Below are positions 11,016 to 22,480 of a stretch of 64,000 nt of DNA, piece after piece. The translations under genes and the position numbers were made by a program. How positions within the stretch are numbered: the first letter of the stretch is position 1; every line of letters starts with the position of its first letter. The notes under the pieces are model-generated. The model had not been told where the DNA came from and did not search any database. It saw nothing but the letters and a program-made list of their open reading frames with translations. The DNA lies in contig NC_090323.1 of NCBI RefSeq assembly GCF_040869045.1, positions 151,362,426 to 151,426,425 of the forward strand. The letters are read 5' to 3'. The DNA comes from Eurosta solidaginis (Eukaryota; Arthropoda; Insecta; Diptera; Tephritidae).

Positions 11016-11272
11016 GTAAGGTGATAAATACAAGCAGGATAACCTAGTGATTAAGGCAACGGCAGTTTCATCGTGTGATTCGCGGTTCGAATCTCGGTGA
11101 AACCTTTGATAACTTTACGAAGTTGCCTGACGATGAATTCGTGGCGGTTTTCGAAATAGTACTATCGCAATATGCCAGTAAATATTTCTTCCTTTCTTTT
11201 CAGTTTCTCTTAGAAAAACAAAATTATTGAATATTCATTTATTATAAGGCGGTGTTAAGCTCATGAATTCTT
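11016..11272 (+). repeat. Inverted-repeat arm with tRNA-like promoter boxes (right)
   Basis: Mirror of 8,587-8,842. It has CCTAGTGATTAAGGC (A-box-like) near 11,044 and GCGGTTCGAATCTCGGT (B-box-like) near 11,082. Both arms point their tRNA-like heads inward, toward the LINE, and their tails outward, ending at the shared GAATTCATGAGCTTAACACC sequence. About 40 bases without a left counterpart (11,273-11,314) separate the arm from the right 14-bp direct repeat. Confidence 0.65.
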
Positions 11273-11314
11273 AATAATAAGTATAAATTGAACACACCAT
11301 TAAAAGAAACATAA

Positions 11315-11838
11315 ATAAATTTTTTCTTTAAAGGCTGTACTGTCAAACCATTTTTTTCCATAGCCTCACACAAGAAAAATGTATATATTCAAATGATGAA
11401 ATAAATAACATTGAAATGCAGTGGAAAAAATTGCATTAACATGAATGGGACAACATAGGTTCCACAACTGTATTTTGGGCAGATGTTCGAGAGTATAAAA
11501 TCATGTTTGGGGAAAATCCTTTTGCCAGTCTTTCCACTTTTGTTTTCGATTCTAAGGTTCTGCCACTCAGTAATGCAGAAATGGAGCGAATTTTTAGCAA
11601 CATGAACAATGTTAAAACGAAGCAGCGGAACAGAATACATTTAAAAATGTTAAATTCAATTTTCTATATAACGTACGGATTAAGGAAAGAAAATAAGTGC
11701 TGCCATCATTTTATTATAACAAACGATCTCATTGAACTAATGAACAAATCAAATATTTATTCCAATTCATCAGATGATCAATAACCCCGTGATATCTAAA
11801 TGTTTTAAGACTTTATTTATACATACTACCTTTTATAT
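11315..11838 (+). pseudogene. hAT transposase C-terminal remnant
   Basis: This is the continuation of the element starting at 7,473. It begins with the second copy of the 14-bp direct repeat. The frame 11,503-11,784 (93 residues) contains LPLSNAEMERIFSNMNNVKT followed by KQRNRIHLKMLNSIFYITYGLR, the conserved C-terminal dimerisation region of hAT transposases, in which the Glu of the N-A-E-x-E-R-x-F motif is part of the catalytic fold. The upstream part (11,330-11,500) is readable only with frameshifts. The 3' terminus is not found; a solo LTR follows directly. Confidence 0.85.
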
Positions 11839-12348
11839 TGTGACGAATATTAGTAACACTAAGTGATGCTCACATCTGGTACTAAGAAAATAAAGCCACA
11901 ACAACAATAAAGCAGGCTGCCACACTTGTATATACGTAAACAAATTAATCATCATGTACACACATGCATACAAGCAGCAGAGAGATACTCACAAACGCAT
12001 GTCATCATAAGCTACTACTTCGCTCACATATACAGACGCATATGGTTACACACTACAAATACACGCGCGTCGTATGGCTGGTGACCAGGTAGAGGATTCT
12101 AGAAGAATAAACGTCTAGACATCTGGGCCGAGAGTATAAAAGCAGCAGAAACTGAGTAGTCCGTAAACAGTTTGATCTAAGCACGCTGTTGGTTGCGAAG
12201 TACACGAGTTTTTGTGAAGTGTTTTCAAAGTAGTCTAATAAACACCATTTTGCATTATTGTATATTGGAGTTATTTATTCAACAATTTAGCGATACGAAC
12301 TTTAGTAGAAGGTGTAAAATAAGCGGAGTTTCACTAAATTCGTTACAA
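11839..12348 (+). mobile_element. Solo LTR, plus strand, with ATAT target duplication
   Basis: It runs from TGTGACGAATATTAG to AATTCGTTACA, with TG...CA ends. A TATA box (TATAAAAG) lies at 12,135-12,142 and AATAAA at 12,237-12,242, about 100 bases apart, the normal U3-R order. ATAT precedes (11,835-11,838) and follows (12,349-12,352) the LTR. No primer-binding site or coding sequence adjoins it, so the internal part was lost by LTR-LTR recombination. The 4-bp duplication suggests a Ty3/gypsy-type parent; this is inference. Confidence 0.88.
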
Positions 12349-12363
12349 TATGTATATCCTATT

Positions 12364-13330
12364 CAGTGGCGTAACTACCTTGGGTGGCACCCTGTGCGGA
12401 AGTTGGTGGTGTCACCCCATCGAAAGTAAAAAGCAATAAATTGTATATGATAAAGGTCATGGATCATTTATTATTTATAATATTGAAGAAATAACAAAAC
12501 ATAATAATAATTAAGACAGAAAAGGAATTGTTATTCAATTAAAATTTCTTCTTTCTAGCTTTGACAGCTGCAAATTCAGCAATTACTTCACCGAAATTTA
12601 TATTTTGTAATACCTCGTGTTCGATGGCTAGTATACCAAGATTGCTAAGCCGCGATTGGGTCATTGTTGCTCGCAAATAGTCTTTCATTAATTTTAATTT
12701 ACTGAAACTTCTCTCACATGAATCTACGGACACGCACACCGTCATGAACAATTTCAGTGCAATCATAAAATTAGGAAGAGATTCTGTAAAATCCCATTCT
12801 ACAATAAACTTCAAAAAAATCTAGAGACACCCACTAGGTAACCGTAACATTAGCGGGTTTTAAAAGTCTCGCCGTCTTGGATCTCCAAAACTAATGCGGT
12901 TTCTGAGACCTCATCATAAAAATCAGTAAGTTTAGACGTAGCTAATTTCAGTTCTTCAGTATTCGCCAAAAGCAAAGCATTAGTTTGTACGATCTCCAAC
13001 AATGAAGCTACATCTTGAAGAGACAATTTAACAATTAACGCCAGCCAAACACAACACATTTCACGAAACAAATGAGAAATGTTGCAACTGAGACGTCAAA
13101 GATCGCGAGTTTGGGACGGGGAATCCCTCAAGACAGCGTCAGACTCTTTTTCGGAAATCCCCGAATTATACATAGAGCTGAGCTAGGGGGGGAATCCTAG
13201 AAAAAGAAATTTTTGTGCTAGCGATTTTTTTGTTTGTATATTGTTCTTAAAGTTGAGAGACCGGGTGTATGTCACCCCAAAAAAGGTGGTACCCGGTGCT
13301 ATGTCGTTATTAAAGGAAAAATTACCTTTT
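12364..13330 (-). mobile_element. hAT-like element remnant with degenerate ends
   Basis: The left end CAGTGGCGTAACTACC is a typical hAT-type terminus. Near 13,255-13,320 the sequence contains GTCACCCC and GGTGGTACCCGGTGC, which are partly complementary to GGTGGCACCC and GGTGTCACCCC near the left end, so degenerate terminal inverted repeats are plausible. The interior carries the C-terminal part of a transposase on the minus strand. Most of the element is deleted. Confidence 0.6.
12539..13071 (-). pseudogene. hAT transposase (ZMYM1/DUF4371-like) C-terminal remnant
   Basis: Two successive minus-strand frames. 12,850-13,071 (LALIVKLSLQDVASLLEIVQ..., helical) precedes 12,539-12,814, which has SLPNFMIALKLFMTVCVSVD then CERSFSKLKLMKDYLRATMT and LSNLGILAIEHEVLQNINF. 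The CERSFSKLKLIKxYLR-type motif is the hAT C-terminal dimerisation signature in the zinc-finger MYM-type group. A stop around 12,820 separates the frames. It belongs to the same broad group as the dead hAT in the palindrome arms, but the shared region is not overlapping enough to say it is the same family. Confidence 0.8.
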
Positions 13331-14141
13331 ATTTTTTGGTCCATTTATATAAAGGTAGTCCTTAAAATTTTTTTATCATCTTTTTATTCTCAATTTTTTA
13401 GTACTGCCTACAAAAAGGCAATTGCAACTTTTATTAGTAATTTAAGTAATTCCTAAGTGAAAATTCTTTTCTTTATTTATTTGTTCAAAATAGCTACCCG
13501 TTCTTTGGCGTTGCTCGGACGTACTACGTCTATATCTATATTGGGCTTAGGTGACTGTAGAAAGATGTATGTGTGCTACATATAAATCGGTGAATTATTA
13601 TAGCTCTTGATATAGGTGGAGAGAGTGAGTTGGACAAAGATGAACCACATTCATCCTCTTTGTGAGAATGATTCTTGTTGACGATTATTCTCATAATTGG
13701 CCAAGCCGCATAGGGCAACTCAATCGATATTGGTGCATATGATCACAATTTTCTAGGAAGTAAGTTTAACACAATTGATAATGTTGTGAATTTTCATTGC
13801 TGGTGAATGTATATCATAACAAGAGAATTCCACCTAGTTTGTCAGCTACTCAATTTGCACAGTTGAAAATGGTGGTGAAATTCACATATGCCTGAAAGTC
13901 TAAAAGAATCGTGATGAAAGTCGCGTACGCCTAAAAGTTGTCACCGGGTTCTGATTTACGGCTCGAGTTTCATATTTCCAGGTCACCGGGAAGTTACTCA
14001 AAAATCGTTTGCAAAATTCATTCCTCTTTGTTCATTTCATCTTCGTTTGGTTCTAACATTTTTTAACCTTTGCCTCTAAAGGCCTAACTCATCAGCCTAA
14101 GTATCAGCAATAGAGAAGAAAAGCAAAAAAAAAAAAACAAG
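13331..14141. other. No gene recognised
   Basis: AT-rich sequence with no domain, repeat boundary or splice-supported coding signal that I can identify. An A-tract at 14,127-14,141 immediately precedes the next repeat. Confidence 0.5.
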
Positions 14142-14575
14142 TAAGGAAGTTCGGGTGTAACCGAACATTACATACTCAGCTGCCAAATTACAGCTTGCAA
14201 AACTTTTAAATTACCTTCTTTTAAAAGTTGGATGTGTTACGCCCATTGTCCAAAATTTTACTAATGTTCTATTCTGCGTCATAAGGTCAACCCATCTACC
14301 AAGTTTCATCGCTTTATCCATCTTTGTTAATGAATTATCGCACTTCTTCGGTTTTTCGAAATTTTCGATATCGAAAATCTAGGCGTGGTTATAGTCCGAT
14401 TTCGTTCATTTTAAATAGCGATCTGAGATGAGTGCCCAGGAACTTCATTAAGATACCTTAAAATTTACTCAAGTCATCGTGTTTACGGACAGACGGACGG
14501 ACATGGCTAAATGAACTTCTTTTTTCGCCCAGATCATTTTGATATATAGAAGTCTATACATATCTGTCTCGATTA
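14142..14575 (+). mobile_element. Family A, internal-deletion derivative
   Basis: It starts ACAAGTAAGGAAGTTCGGGT, as do the long family A copies at 23,090 and 27,779. After CATACTCAG it jumps straight to CTGCCAAATTACAGCTTGC, which in the full copy lies about 2.3 kb further on (30,077). The rest follows the 3' part through the GGACAGACGGACGGACATGG block and ends near TCGATTAG. About 2.3 kb including the whole 129-bp array is therefore missing, leaving a MITE-like 0.43 kb copy. It has no coding capacity. Confidence 0.85.
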
Positions 14576-15051
14576 GTTAAATATTTACATAATTAGTTAA
14601 GCTTAATTTGTCGTTGCACATTTAATGCAAAACATTTTGCATTATATACACTCTTCCTTTGTTGTTTTCTATGCTCATGCCGTTTCTATTGTCTTAGGTC
14701 AGGAATTTGAATTCTTAAAACATTGTTGTTGGTGTACAATCATAAGTTTAGGTTTAGGCTTTAGTTTCCTATGAAAATTGAATTTGTTCATCTTTTAGAT
14801 ATTCGGGTAAAATATACATTAGGGTGACCAGCTTTTTATTGAACTTTCCTTTCATAGGAATTTGGATTGTTATATTTTTTATTTCGGGGATTTGAATTTT
14901 TTTTATTTCTGATTCTTTTTATCAACGCAAGTAGTTATATTAAGGTTACAGTTTTTTTATTTTTGAATTTGTTTTTTACTACACAAGTTTATACTTGTGT
15001 CTTTTGGTTATATCTTTCGGTAAAGAAGTACATATAGGGAATAGGTTTAAC
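14576..15051. other. No gene recognised
   Basis: AT-rich spacer between family A and the next DNA element. No repeats or domains were identified. Confidence 0.5.
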
Positions 15052-15054
15052 TTA

Positions 15055-16102
15055 GGCCCGGTTTTTCAGTACAAGTTCAACTCAGTTTGTCAGTTAAACT
15101 ACGCTTAAACTTATTCAGCGGTTTTTCAATCTACTTTAGCTAAAGTTTAAGCGGCTGATCTGGCAGGGTTAAACTCTAGTTAACTTATCAGTTATTTGCA
15201 TTCGTTCGAAATTTCGTCGAATATACACAACAAGCATTTGTGCTTGAGTACCATTAGAGCTCATTTTGATAACTATGCAATACTTCTAAAATCCCAAGAG
15301 TTGTTTCGGAATAGTGGCTCAACTCGAGAATCATAGCGTACTCTGCGAAAGAGGATATTTTTTATAATCCAAAAAATGCTATTACTTAAGTTAAAAAAAT
15401 TTACTTACCAATTTGTGGTTCTCTAACTGGACTCAAATATAAGATTCCTTGCTATAGTATTTTCACGAAAATAAAACAAAATAAAATATATATATAAATT
15501 ATTTTTAATTAATTACGCTTCATTACTGCTATGAACCAGGTGTTTATTTCTCGCAACAAACAGCTGTTAGTTTCGGTGGTACCACCTTGGATATTTTTTT
15601 TCAACTCCACCTCAACTCGATATCCAATGTAGGATATCAACTGGAGAAGTATGTTGAATATTCATTTGAGAACAGTACATTTCTCAAAATCTCTCAAAGG
15701 TTGGATAATAGTTTTATAATGACAATAACGTTGGAGGTCAACTCGAGAACTCCAAATTATACAAAATTTGTCAAATTTGTTACTATCCAAGATTGGAGAA
15801 TGAAATTGGATATGGACTATCTGGTTTAGGAATAATTAGAGCACGATGTTGGATATCACTTCCAGAACGAGATATATATTTCACTGGAGAAATTTTGTTC
15901 CATGTTTGTTGGGTAAACAAAATCCAGCTGTTGCCGTATCTACAAATTATCTAGATAATAAAAAACCCGATGTTGCCTCACAAAAAGTCATACCCCAAAA
16001 GCGGCCTTAAAGTGTGACTCAATGACTGCTCCATAGTTTAACTGGAGTTTAAATTTGACTACAGTTTAAGCTTAGCTTAAGCAACTACTAAAAAACCGGG
16101 CC
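15055..16102. mobile_element. PIF/Harbinger-like non-autonomous DNA element with TTA target duplication
   Basis: Terminal inverted repeats: GGCCCGGTTTTTCAGTA at the left end (15,055) and CTACTAAAAAACCGGGCC at the right end (to 16,102), near-perfect complements. TTA occurs on both sides (15,052-15,054 and 16,103-16,105). A 3-bp TTA/TAA duplication with short inverted repeats is the mark of the PIF/Harbinger superfamily. Subterminal sequences rich in GTTTAAGC/GCTTAAAC words occur at both ends. The interior has one 80-residue open frame (15,587-15,829) with no transposase signature, so it is non-autonomous. Confidence 0.8.
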
Positions 16103-16105
16103 TTA

Positions 16106-16499
16106 CTAGTATATTAAATATGGTTCCAAGTTATCAAAAAAGTATTTTTAATGTATGGATGAAATCGTAAACCTTCAATTATGCAGGTCTAAATTTAAAT
16201 TTTTCGCGTTGGTGCTGCGCTTGCGCGTGGCAAGGTCACGCGAAGGTGAGTTATAGTGGAAAATGCCCGAGTCACAGACGGAAAGACTAGTGTCAGGTTT
16301 GGGGGCACTGTAAGGTAAATAGAAGTCAGCACAGTACCCACGGTGCAGTGCAAGTTGCACTGCAGAAGAATGGTAAACTCTACCTGACAGGACAGGCCTC
16401 CAGCTTTTTCAGTCCGTTCATGCTGTCTCCCCTCTAACTATGCCCTTACGTCTATTTATAACTTTTTCAGGTTTTTCTTTCTTTTCACTACATATGTAT
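16106..16499. other. No gene recognised
   Basis: Spacer before the R1-type LINE, GC-richer at 16,200-16,420. No coding signature is seen; part may be the distal 3' untranslated region of the LINE. Confidence 0.45.
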
Positions 16500-16792
16500 G
16501 CAGGTATGAACCCTTATTGTTCATGCGGCTGCGGGTGAGGCCGGTGGTGCAATACCCAGCCCAATCTGACGGCTTAGCTTGGGATGCAAGCATACCTGCT
16601 TGCCGCCGCTCCTCACCCCAAACAGTCAGCCACGTTACAAGGGCTATAAAAAAACTAATTTCGTGGATATGTCCGCACCCCGTGGGACCGCCGTTAGGAA
16701 TAACGTCACGAGGGGAAAGGCGATTTATTCGCCACTACTTCATATGCGCATTTCCCTGCGCTCCCTTTCAGCATGCATTAATTTCGTCATAA

Positions 16793-19500
16793 CTAAAAGG
16801 CCATCTTGCTCACAGCAGTCCAGCAATCCATTTCTCCGCACATTCGGAGAACTAAATTCCTTATGAACGGCTCCTCTCCATAATCTCTGTGTATATAGGG
16901 TCTTTCGCCTTGAAAATGAGGGCAGTGAAACATTTCATGTTCTGTGCTTTTCAATTCGGTGCGACCGTGTGGACAGAAAGGATCTTCCTCTATTCCACGC
17001 TTATGTAGATATTCCTTGAAACCGCCGTGTTCGCTCATTATCTGTGTGAGGCGGTAATTTAGTTCTCCGTGTTTTTACTCATACCATTCCGCTATATTGC
17101 GAACTAGCATGAAGGTCTAGCGCCCTTTTCTCGATTCTTCACACCGTTCTTACCACCATTGTTCGTGACCTTGCGATTTTCTTAGCATCTTCAGGTGGTC
17201 GGCTAATCCCCATGCCATCCAGATCGGCCATTTCACCTGAGAGTATATCTGCTGGGATGTTCCTGGATAAAACATGGATCGCGTCGTCGAACACCGTCTT
17301 TAAGCACATGCTATTCATATAGCAATAATACGGTAGGCTGCGAGTATATCTTTTTGGTGGACCATTTTATATCCGTGCCATATTGGTTCTGCATATAATA
17401 TTATCGAGCTGGTTACGTTGGATAATAGCCGACGGCGAGCTTCGCGTGGGCCGCCGATGGTTGGCATTATTCGCGTTAGGGCTCCACTAACTCTGCAAAC
17501 TTATTCCCCAACGCCCTGAAGTGCTCCTTAAAAGTTGGTTTTGAGTCAATGTTTACTCCTAGATATTTCAAGAAAGGCTTTGAATTTCAATGGTTAGGAC
17601 TAACGAATTCACAGTCCGCTTTGAGCACACCAAAACCATTTCTGTCACATTGTCAGCCATCTCCAGTCCCATGTTCGTCAGCCATTCCTTTATTCTTCCC
17701 ACGACGTCGTTACATAATGCTTGGAGCAGATCAAGTTTCTTGGCCACTGCTAATACGACAATAATATCTGCATATCTCACAATTTCCGTGCCTCCGGGAA
17801 GGTCTATTTGTAGCACACCGTCATACATCGCATTCCATAGCGTTGGACCTAGAACAGATCCCTGAGGGACACCGCCCGTGATGTTGTGTTTTCTTAGTCC
17901 CTCATCCGTATCAAAAAGGAGTACTCTGTCGCTTAAAAAGCTACTAATTATTCTGAGCAGGTAGATTGTTATGCCAAAGTTTCGTAGCGCTGTCATTATC
18001 AGCATCCAGTTCCCGGTATTAAGAGTAATCTAATATCCAAATTTATCAGTGCACAGAGCTTTTACTTTTGCCTCCGGTTATGGCTTCGCGGGCTGTATTG
18101 ACAGCTGTTTGTATTGCATCTATCGCGGATGCCGATTTTTTAAATCCAAACTGACTATTTGACAAGCCACCTGGGCTTTACAGAGTCTGCTGCAGACGCT
18201 CACTAATAATATGTTCGAGAATTTTACCTATTGAATTCAACATACAAAGTGGCATGTATGAAAATGGCTGGTCGAGCATCTTCCCAGTTTTCAGCAAAAG
18301 AACCAGTATTTGACGTTTCTTGGAAACAGGCGTTGAAGAATACGTAAATACCGATGTTCTAGACCTTATCGCTGATTTGAAGGCTATATTTGGCACTTCA
18401 TCCGGTCCTGGAAATTTACTACCCCCAACCCTGAGTTGCATCCAGTACCTCCTGCTCTGTTATTTCTGGGACCTCCACACCTTCGAGGTCCTAACATTGA
18501 TAGGTCCAGTAATCTTGTGTAGGAAAAAGGGTTTCTACGATTCTTCTCATTGTTGGCTGCTCTGATCTCTGCCCTTTAATTTTCGACATCACCGTTCTGT
18601 AAGCCAATCCCCAAGGATCAAGATCGGCATTATCCATCAGTTCCTTGAAGTACGCTCTCTTGCTCTTTTTTATAGCACTTGTAAGCGCCGTCCTTTGGGC
18701 TATGTAAGTATGGTGTAACTCATCATATCGTGGCGACGAGCGTGCTCTCTGTGCCCTTCGCCGTGCCTTGTGGCATTTTTTACGCTCCTCTGCTATTTCC
18801 TCGTTCCACCAATATACTGGAGTCCGATTTACTTTTGCGCGACTTCTAGGCATGTCAGCATCACACACCATACCTAATTACTTAGATATTTGAACCGAAA
18901 GATCTTCCGCATGTGTCCTACGCATTATGGCATATTTCGCTACTAGCAAACGTGAGATCTACAACGGAGCGTCTATTGCCAGTGTCGAATGTATATTTCC
19001 CTGTCTCATTTAGAAGTTCTAGCCTCAGGGTTGTAAGGCTTTCGAGAAGAACTCCACCTCTATCGGTAGTTCTACTACTACCCCATACAGTTGACCATGC
19101 ATTGAAGTCTCCACATAATATAAGCGGATGTTTACCCTATGCTTCTATGGTCATCCCAAGAATCATGTTCTCAAACTCTGTGCTATTCATGCTCGGAGTT
19201 GCATAGCAACTAAAAATGTATATTCCTTTGATTTTTGCCCATGTGAATCCAGCCACTGTCGGTGCCATCTTTTCCTGTGGAAGAAGTTTTCCTCATATCC
19301 AAATTGAGGCTTTTCCAGCAGAGTCCGTGAGCCAGCCTTGCTCCTGCTTATTTCTGTATGGCTCAGAGAGTACCACTATGTCAAATCGTCCTTCAAACAT
19401 TGTTTAGAATAAGACGTCTTGGGCCGCTTCGCAGTGGTTTAAATTGAGTTGCAACAATCTCATAGGTCAATCTGGTTGCTTCCTTCCCGTTGTGGGCATC
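16793..19500 (-). pseudogene. R1-type ORF2 remnant: endonuclease, RT, zinc tail
   Basis: Endonuclease (APE type): LSEPYRNKQEQGWLTDS around 19,321-19,376 and the catalytic GDFNAWSTVWGS around 19,076-19,120. Linker at 18,491-18,871: VYWWNEEIAEERKKCHKARR. RT: KFPGPDEVPNIAFK at about 18,375-18,420, then YMPLCMLNSIGKILEHII, then GGVPQGSVLGPTLWNAMYDG at 17,800-17,880. The catalytic YADD reads YADI, so the second metal-binding Asp is lost. C-terminal tail at 16,793-17,038: DPFCPHGRTELKSTEHEMFH, with the second Cys of the C-x2-C pair missing. Each piece lies in a different frame or is separated by stops. Confidence 0.85.
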
Positions 19501-19959
19501 TAAAACTGCCTGCCGAATGTTGTCTCCCACATAACGCACATTCGGAACGAAAAGTGCTCAGAAGGGAGCTGACGCGAACCGCTCACAAAGAGCTGCTATA
19601 TATTAATATATACATAAAATGAAGTAACAGTAAGTTGTAGTCAGTTATTTGAAATATGTATACATATATACTAATTTAACTCAAACAAAATACACCGCTT
19701 TATTTTGAAAAGCGAGTCCGCCGTATCAAAATTACTATAATGCTTGTTAAAATCCTAGCACAAACAACGAAGAGCTACGTGCATTTCGAAATTCGACCTA
19801 CATGTGCTCATGGATGGAAATGCCTTGATAGCCTCATGGGAACATTAAATTTGATCTCGCTAAGTAAAAACGGGCTATTCACCGTTCCACTCCATAATTT
19901 CACCATAAACAACACACCAAGCATTTCCCTGTGACTCTCGAGAGAAGCTAGGTTTATAA

Positions 19960-20890
19960 GCTTTAACCGACTGTTGTAAGAGGGAAGATTTCTTGTTGGA
20001 TCCTACGCCAAATGACTCAAAGCAAAAAGTTGGAATTGTTTTTGAACTGATTCAAGCTTTTCACGAAAGATTTGATACAGCGGGTTCCAAACGATTGATG
20101 CATACTCCAATATAAGTCTCACTAAAGTAGTTAAGTGAGATTTTGTAACGTAGGGGTCATCAAATTCCTTAGACCATCGTTTAACAAAAGCAAGAACTCC
20201 TTTGATAGGATCACGCAAGTTTCAATATAAAATTTAAAGTCAAGTTTTGAGTCCAATGTAACACCCAGGTAGTCACCAACCGTGTAATTGGGCACGTGAA
20301 ATTATTTTCTACCAAAACTCATGAATTTACATTTATTTAGGTTGAGGCTCATATCATTAATATTGCACCACTTGACTAAACTATCGAGATCTTCTTGAAG
20401 GAGCAATCTGTCTTCCGGGGTGAGTATAGGTTTAAAAAGCTTTACATCGTCAGCATACATAAAAATCTTGGAATGAGTTAACGCGCTTGGAAGATCATTA
20501 CTAAATAGCAAAGGACCAAGGTGACTACCTTGCGGTACGCCAGAAGTAACCCTAATGAATTGAAATTCACTGTTTTTAAATAACACCTTTTGTTTCCTTC
20601 CTTTTAAGTAAGAGGAAATCCAACTCAGAAGTTGAAGTGGAAACCCTAAACCATTAACTTTATAGGTGAGAATAGTGTGGAAACCTTATCGAAAGCTTTG
20701 ATGAAATCCGTGTAAATTACATCGGTATGTAGGTTATTTCTAAAGTTTCTGGAGACACGAGTAGTAAATTCCAACAGGTTCGTCTCAGTTGACTTGCCTT
20801 TTCAGAAGCCGTGCTGAGCTAGGTTAATGATAGGAGAAACTGAATGAGCTAGTTGTTTAGCTATAATGGATTCGAAATTTTAGGTATTTC
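19960..20890 (-). mobile_element. Jockey/CR1-like LINE fragment nested in the R1-type LINE
   Basis: Frames 20,302-20,586 and 20,003-20,218 read as a different RT: VTSGVPQGSHLGPLLF, then KIFMYADDVKLFKPI (intact YADD) and LNKCKFMSFGRK, followed by a thumb region SHLTTLVRLILEYASIVWNP. An N-terminal part with a frameshift (QLLSWISSYLKGRKQK-like) occupies 20,587-20,890. These motifs fit the Jockey/CR1 group and not R1, and the fragment separates the R1 endonuclease from the R1 ORF1. I cannot define a target duplication; both ends are approximate. Confidence 0.75.
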
Positions 20891-20899
20891 GCTAAGTTA

Positions 20900-22480
20900 T
20901 GCAATGCCTCTATAGTTTGCAACACATGATTTACTGCCACTTTTGTATAGTCTATAGTATCTTTGCACTTCTGGGCTATATGTCCACAGGCCCAGCACCT
21001 ATAATAGTATATCTACTTTTTCACCTCTCCAATTCGACAAGATACCGAACCTACTCTTATTCTTTTCGCATTAAGAACAACTTTGGCATCATCCGCTGTA
21101 AGGCTTACAAGTGCAGATTTTGTACCCCTGCACTCTGTACGTATACTGTTTATGGCAGTTGGATCAGGCCATTATATAATGCATTGCTGATGGATCGCAT
21201 CACAAATCTCATTGGACGTAGTAATCTCAGGTCTCCGAGCTGTAGTGTGATCATTTGAGACTTTGCTGTGGCCTTCGCTGACTCCTTTAGGACTGCTTCA
21301 ATCTCTGCTTGGTACGTGCTTGCTTTTCCCTCTTGAGGTCTTTTTAGCTGCATCCCCAAATCTTCTTTTGCCGTTCTTCTAATAGTTTTGACGTCACCCC
21401 CTAGGGCTTTTAGTTTATCACATTTCTTCGCTTTTCTCTGTACTTCAGCATACGTAGCATCTCCAGCTTTCGAAATTATGATTGCATTCTGCCTGGTTTT
21501 AATAATTTTCTTCCTATTCGCCTTTTTTGGTTTGGCTATCTGCCACTCTCCCGACTTTTGGGCTGTGGCGTCTTCCTTCCTTTCGACCCTTTTCTGGTTC
21601 AGTGGCGCTTGCGATTTTACTCGGTTGTGATTCCCCCCATACTTTGACATAGCGTCCTTGGATGAAATCGTGGGCTTGGCTACTTTTTCTGTCATTGTCG
21701 AATTCTTCCTCAGTCTCTTTCCTGGAGGTGACGAACTTCCACCATTAGCCGGATCATTGGCAATTATTTTATTTTTTAAGTCCTTTACCTACAGCGAGGA
21801 TTCGATCTACAATGCTTTGATTATGGAGGCTAAGCGCTTGATTTCAGCGTGTATATTATTACGCCCTTAAAAAACTCAAACAGATCGTCAATCGATTTCC
21901 CTAATTTGGTCATCTTATTTTCGTTCCCTCCCGAAGCCTGAGTATTTTGAAGACCTTCCGCTGCCTTCTTAATGAGGTCACTTATGAAGGAGTGCTTGTT
22001 TTAACCTTCTCCTGTTTTTTCCTTGGAGTAACAGCGGGAGATGAGTCTTGCCTGCCAATGGCTTCCCCTTCTTTTGGTTTTGTCCCCATATGCGACGAGA
22101 TATTTTGACCTACGGCCGATAGACCAGGTCCTTCTGGAGAAAGAAGTAGCTTTCGCCCCATAAATGGGTTGAAGGTAGCTTCCTTATCTTTCTCTTTATT
22201 TTTATTTTGGGGCCGCTATCTTAGTCCGAATGTACAGCCACCTTGAATGATCCCTTGTAAAAGTTGACGTGTCGCTTATGATCTGAAACTGCGCTTATGA
22301 TCTGAGGGACTTTGAACGTACCCCACGGGACGGAGACGAACATCATATTAGTCGAAAAGTCGTTTTGACGGGGTGTCAAGCCGTGTACTAAGATTTCCGA
22401 ACGTCGCACTTGCCAGCCCTTAGCAAACATATCCAAATCGTTATTCCAGTATACCTTAATTAAGAACTTACCGAGCTCAG
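20900..22480 (-). pseudogene. R1-type ORF1 (gag-like) remnant
   Basis: The frame 21,150-21,695 (181 residues) is lysine/alanine-rich (KPKKANRKKIIKTRQNA..., ATYAEVQRKAK...), typical of the basic N-terminal and middle part of R1 ORF1. Downstream, at about 20,930-21,000, a minus-strand reading contains a CCHC-type knuckle piece (RCWACGHIAQKCKDT-like) expected at the ORF1 C-terminus. 22,221-22,436 is a further open piece without a clear motif. The protein would bind LINE RNA. Frames are broken. Confidence 0.65.

Noticed and set aside
6226..12348. A full LTR retrotransposon bounded by the two LTRs
   Set aside because: The two LTRs are in opposite orientation, each has its own ATAT duplication, and the DNA between them is LINE and hAT sequence, so they are separate solo LTRs.
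13241..13456. 71-residue plus-strand frame downstream of the hAT remnant
   Set aside because: Starts within the presumed hAT terminus, AT-rich composition, no similarity recognised.
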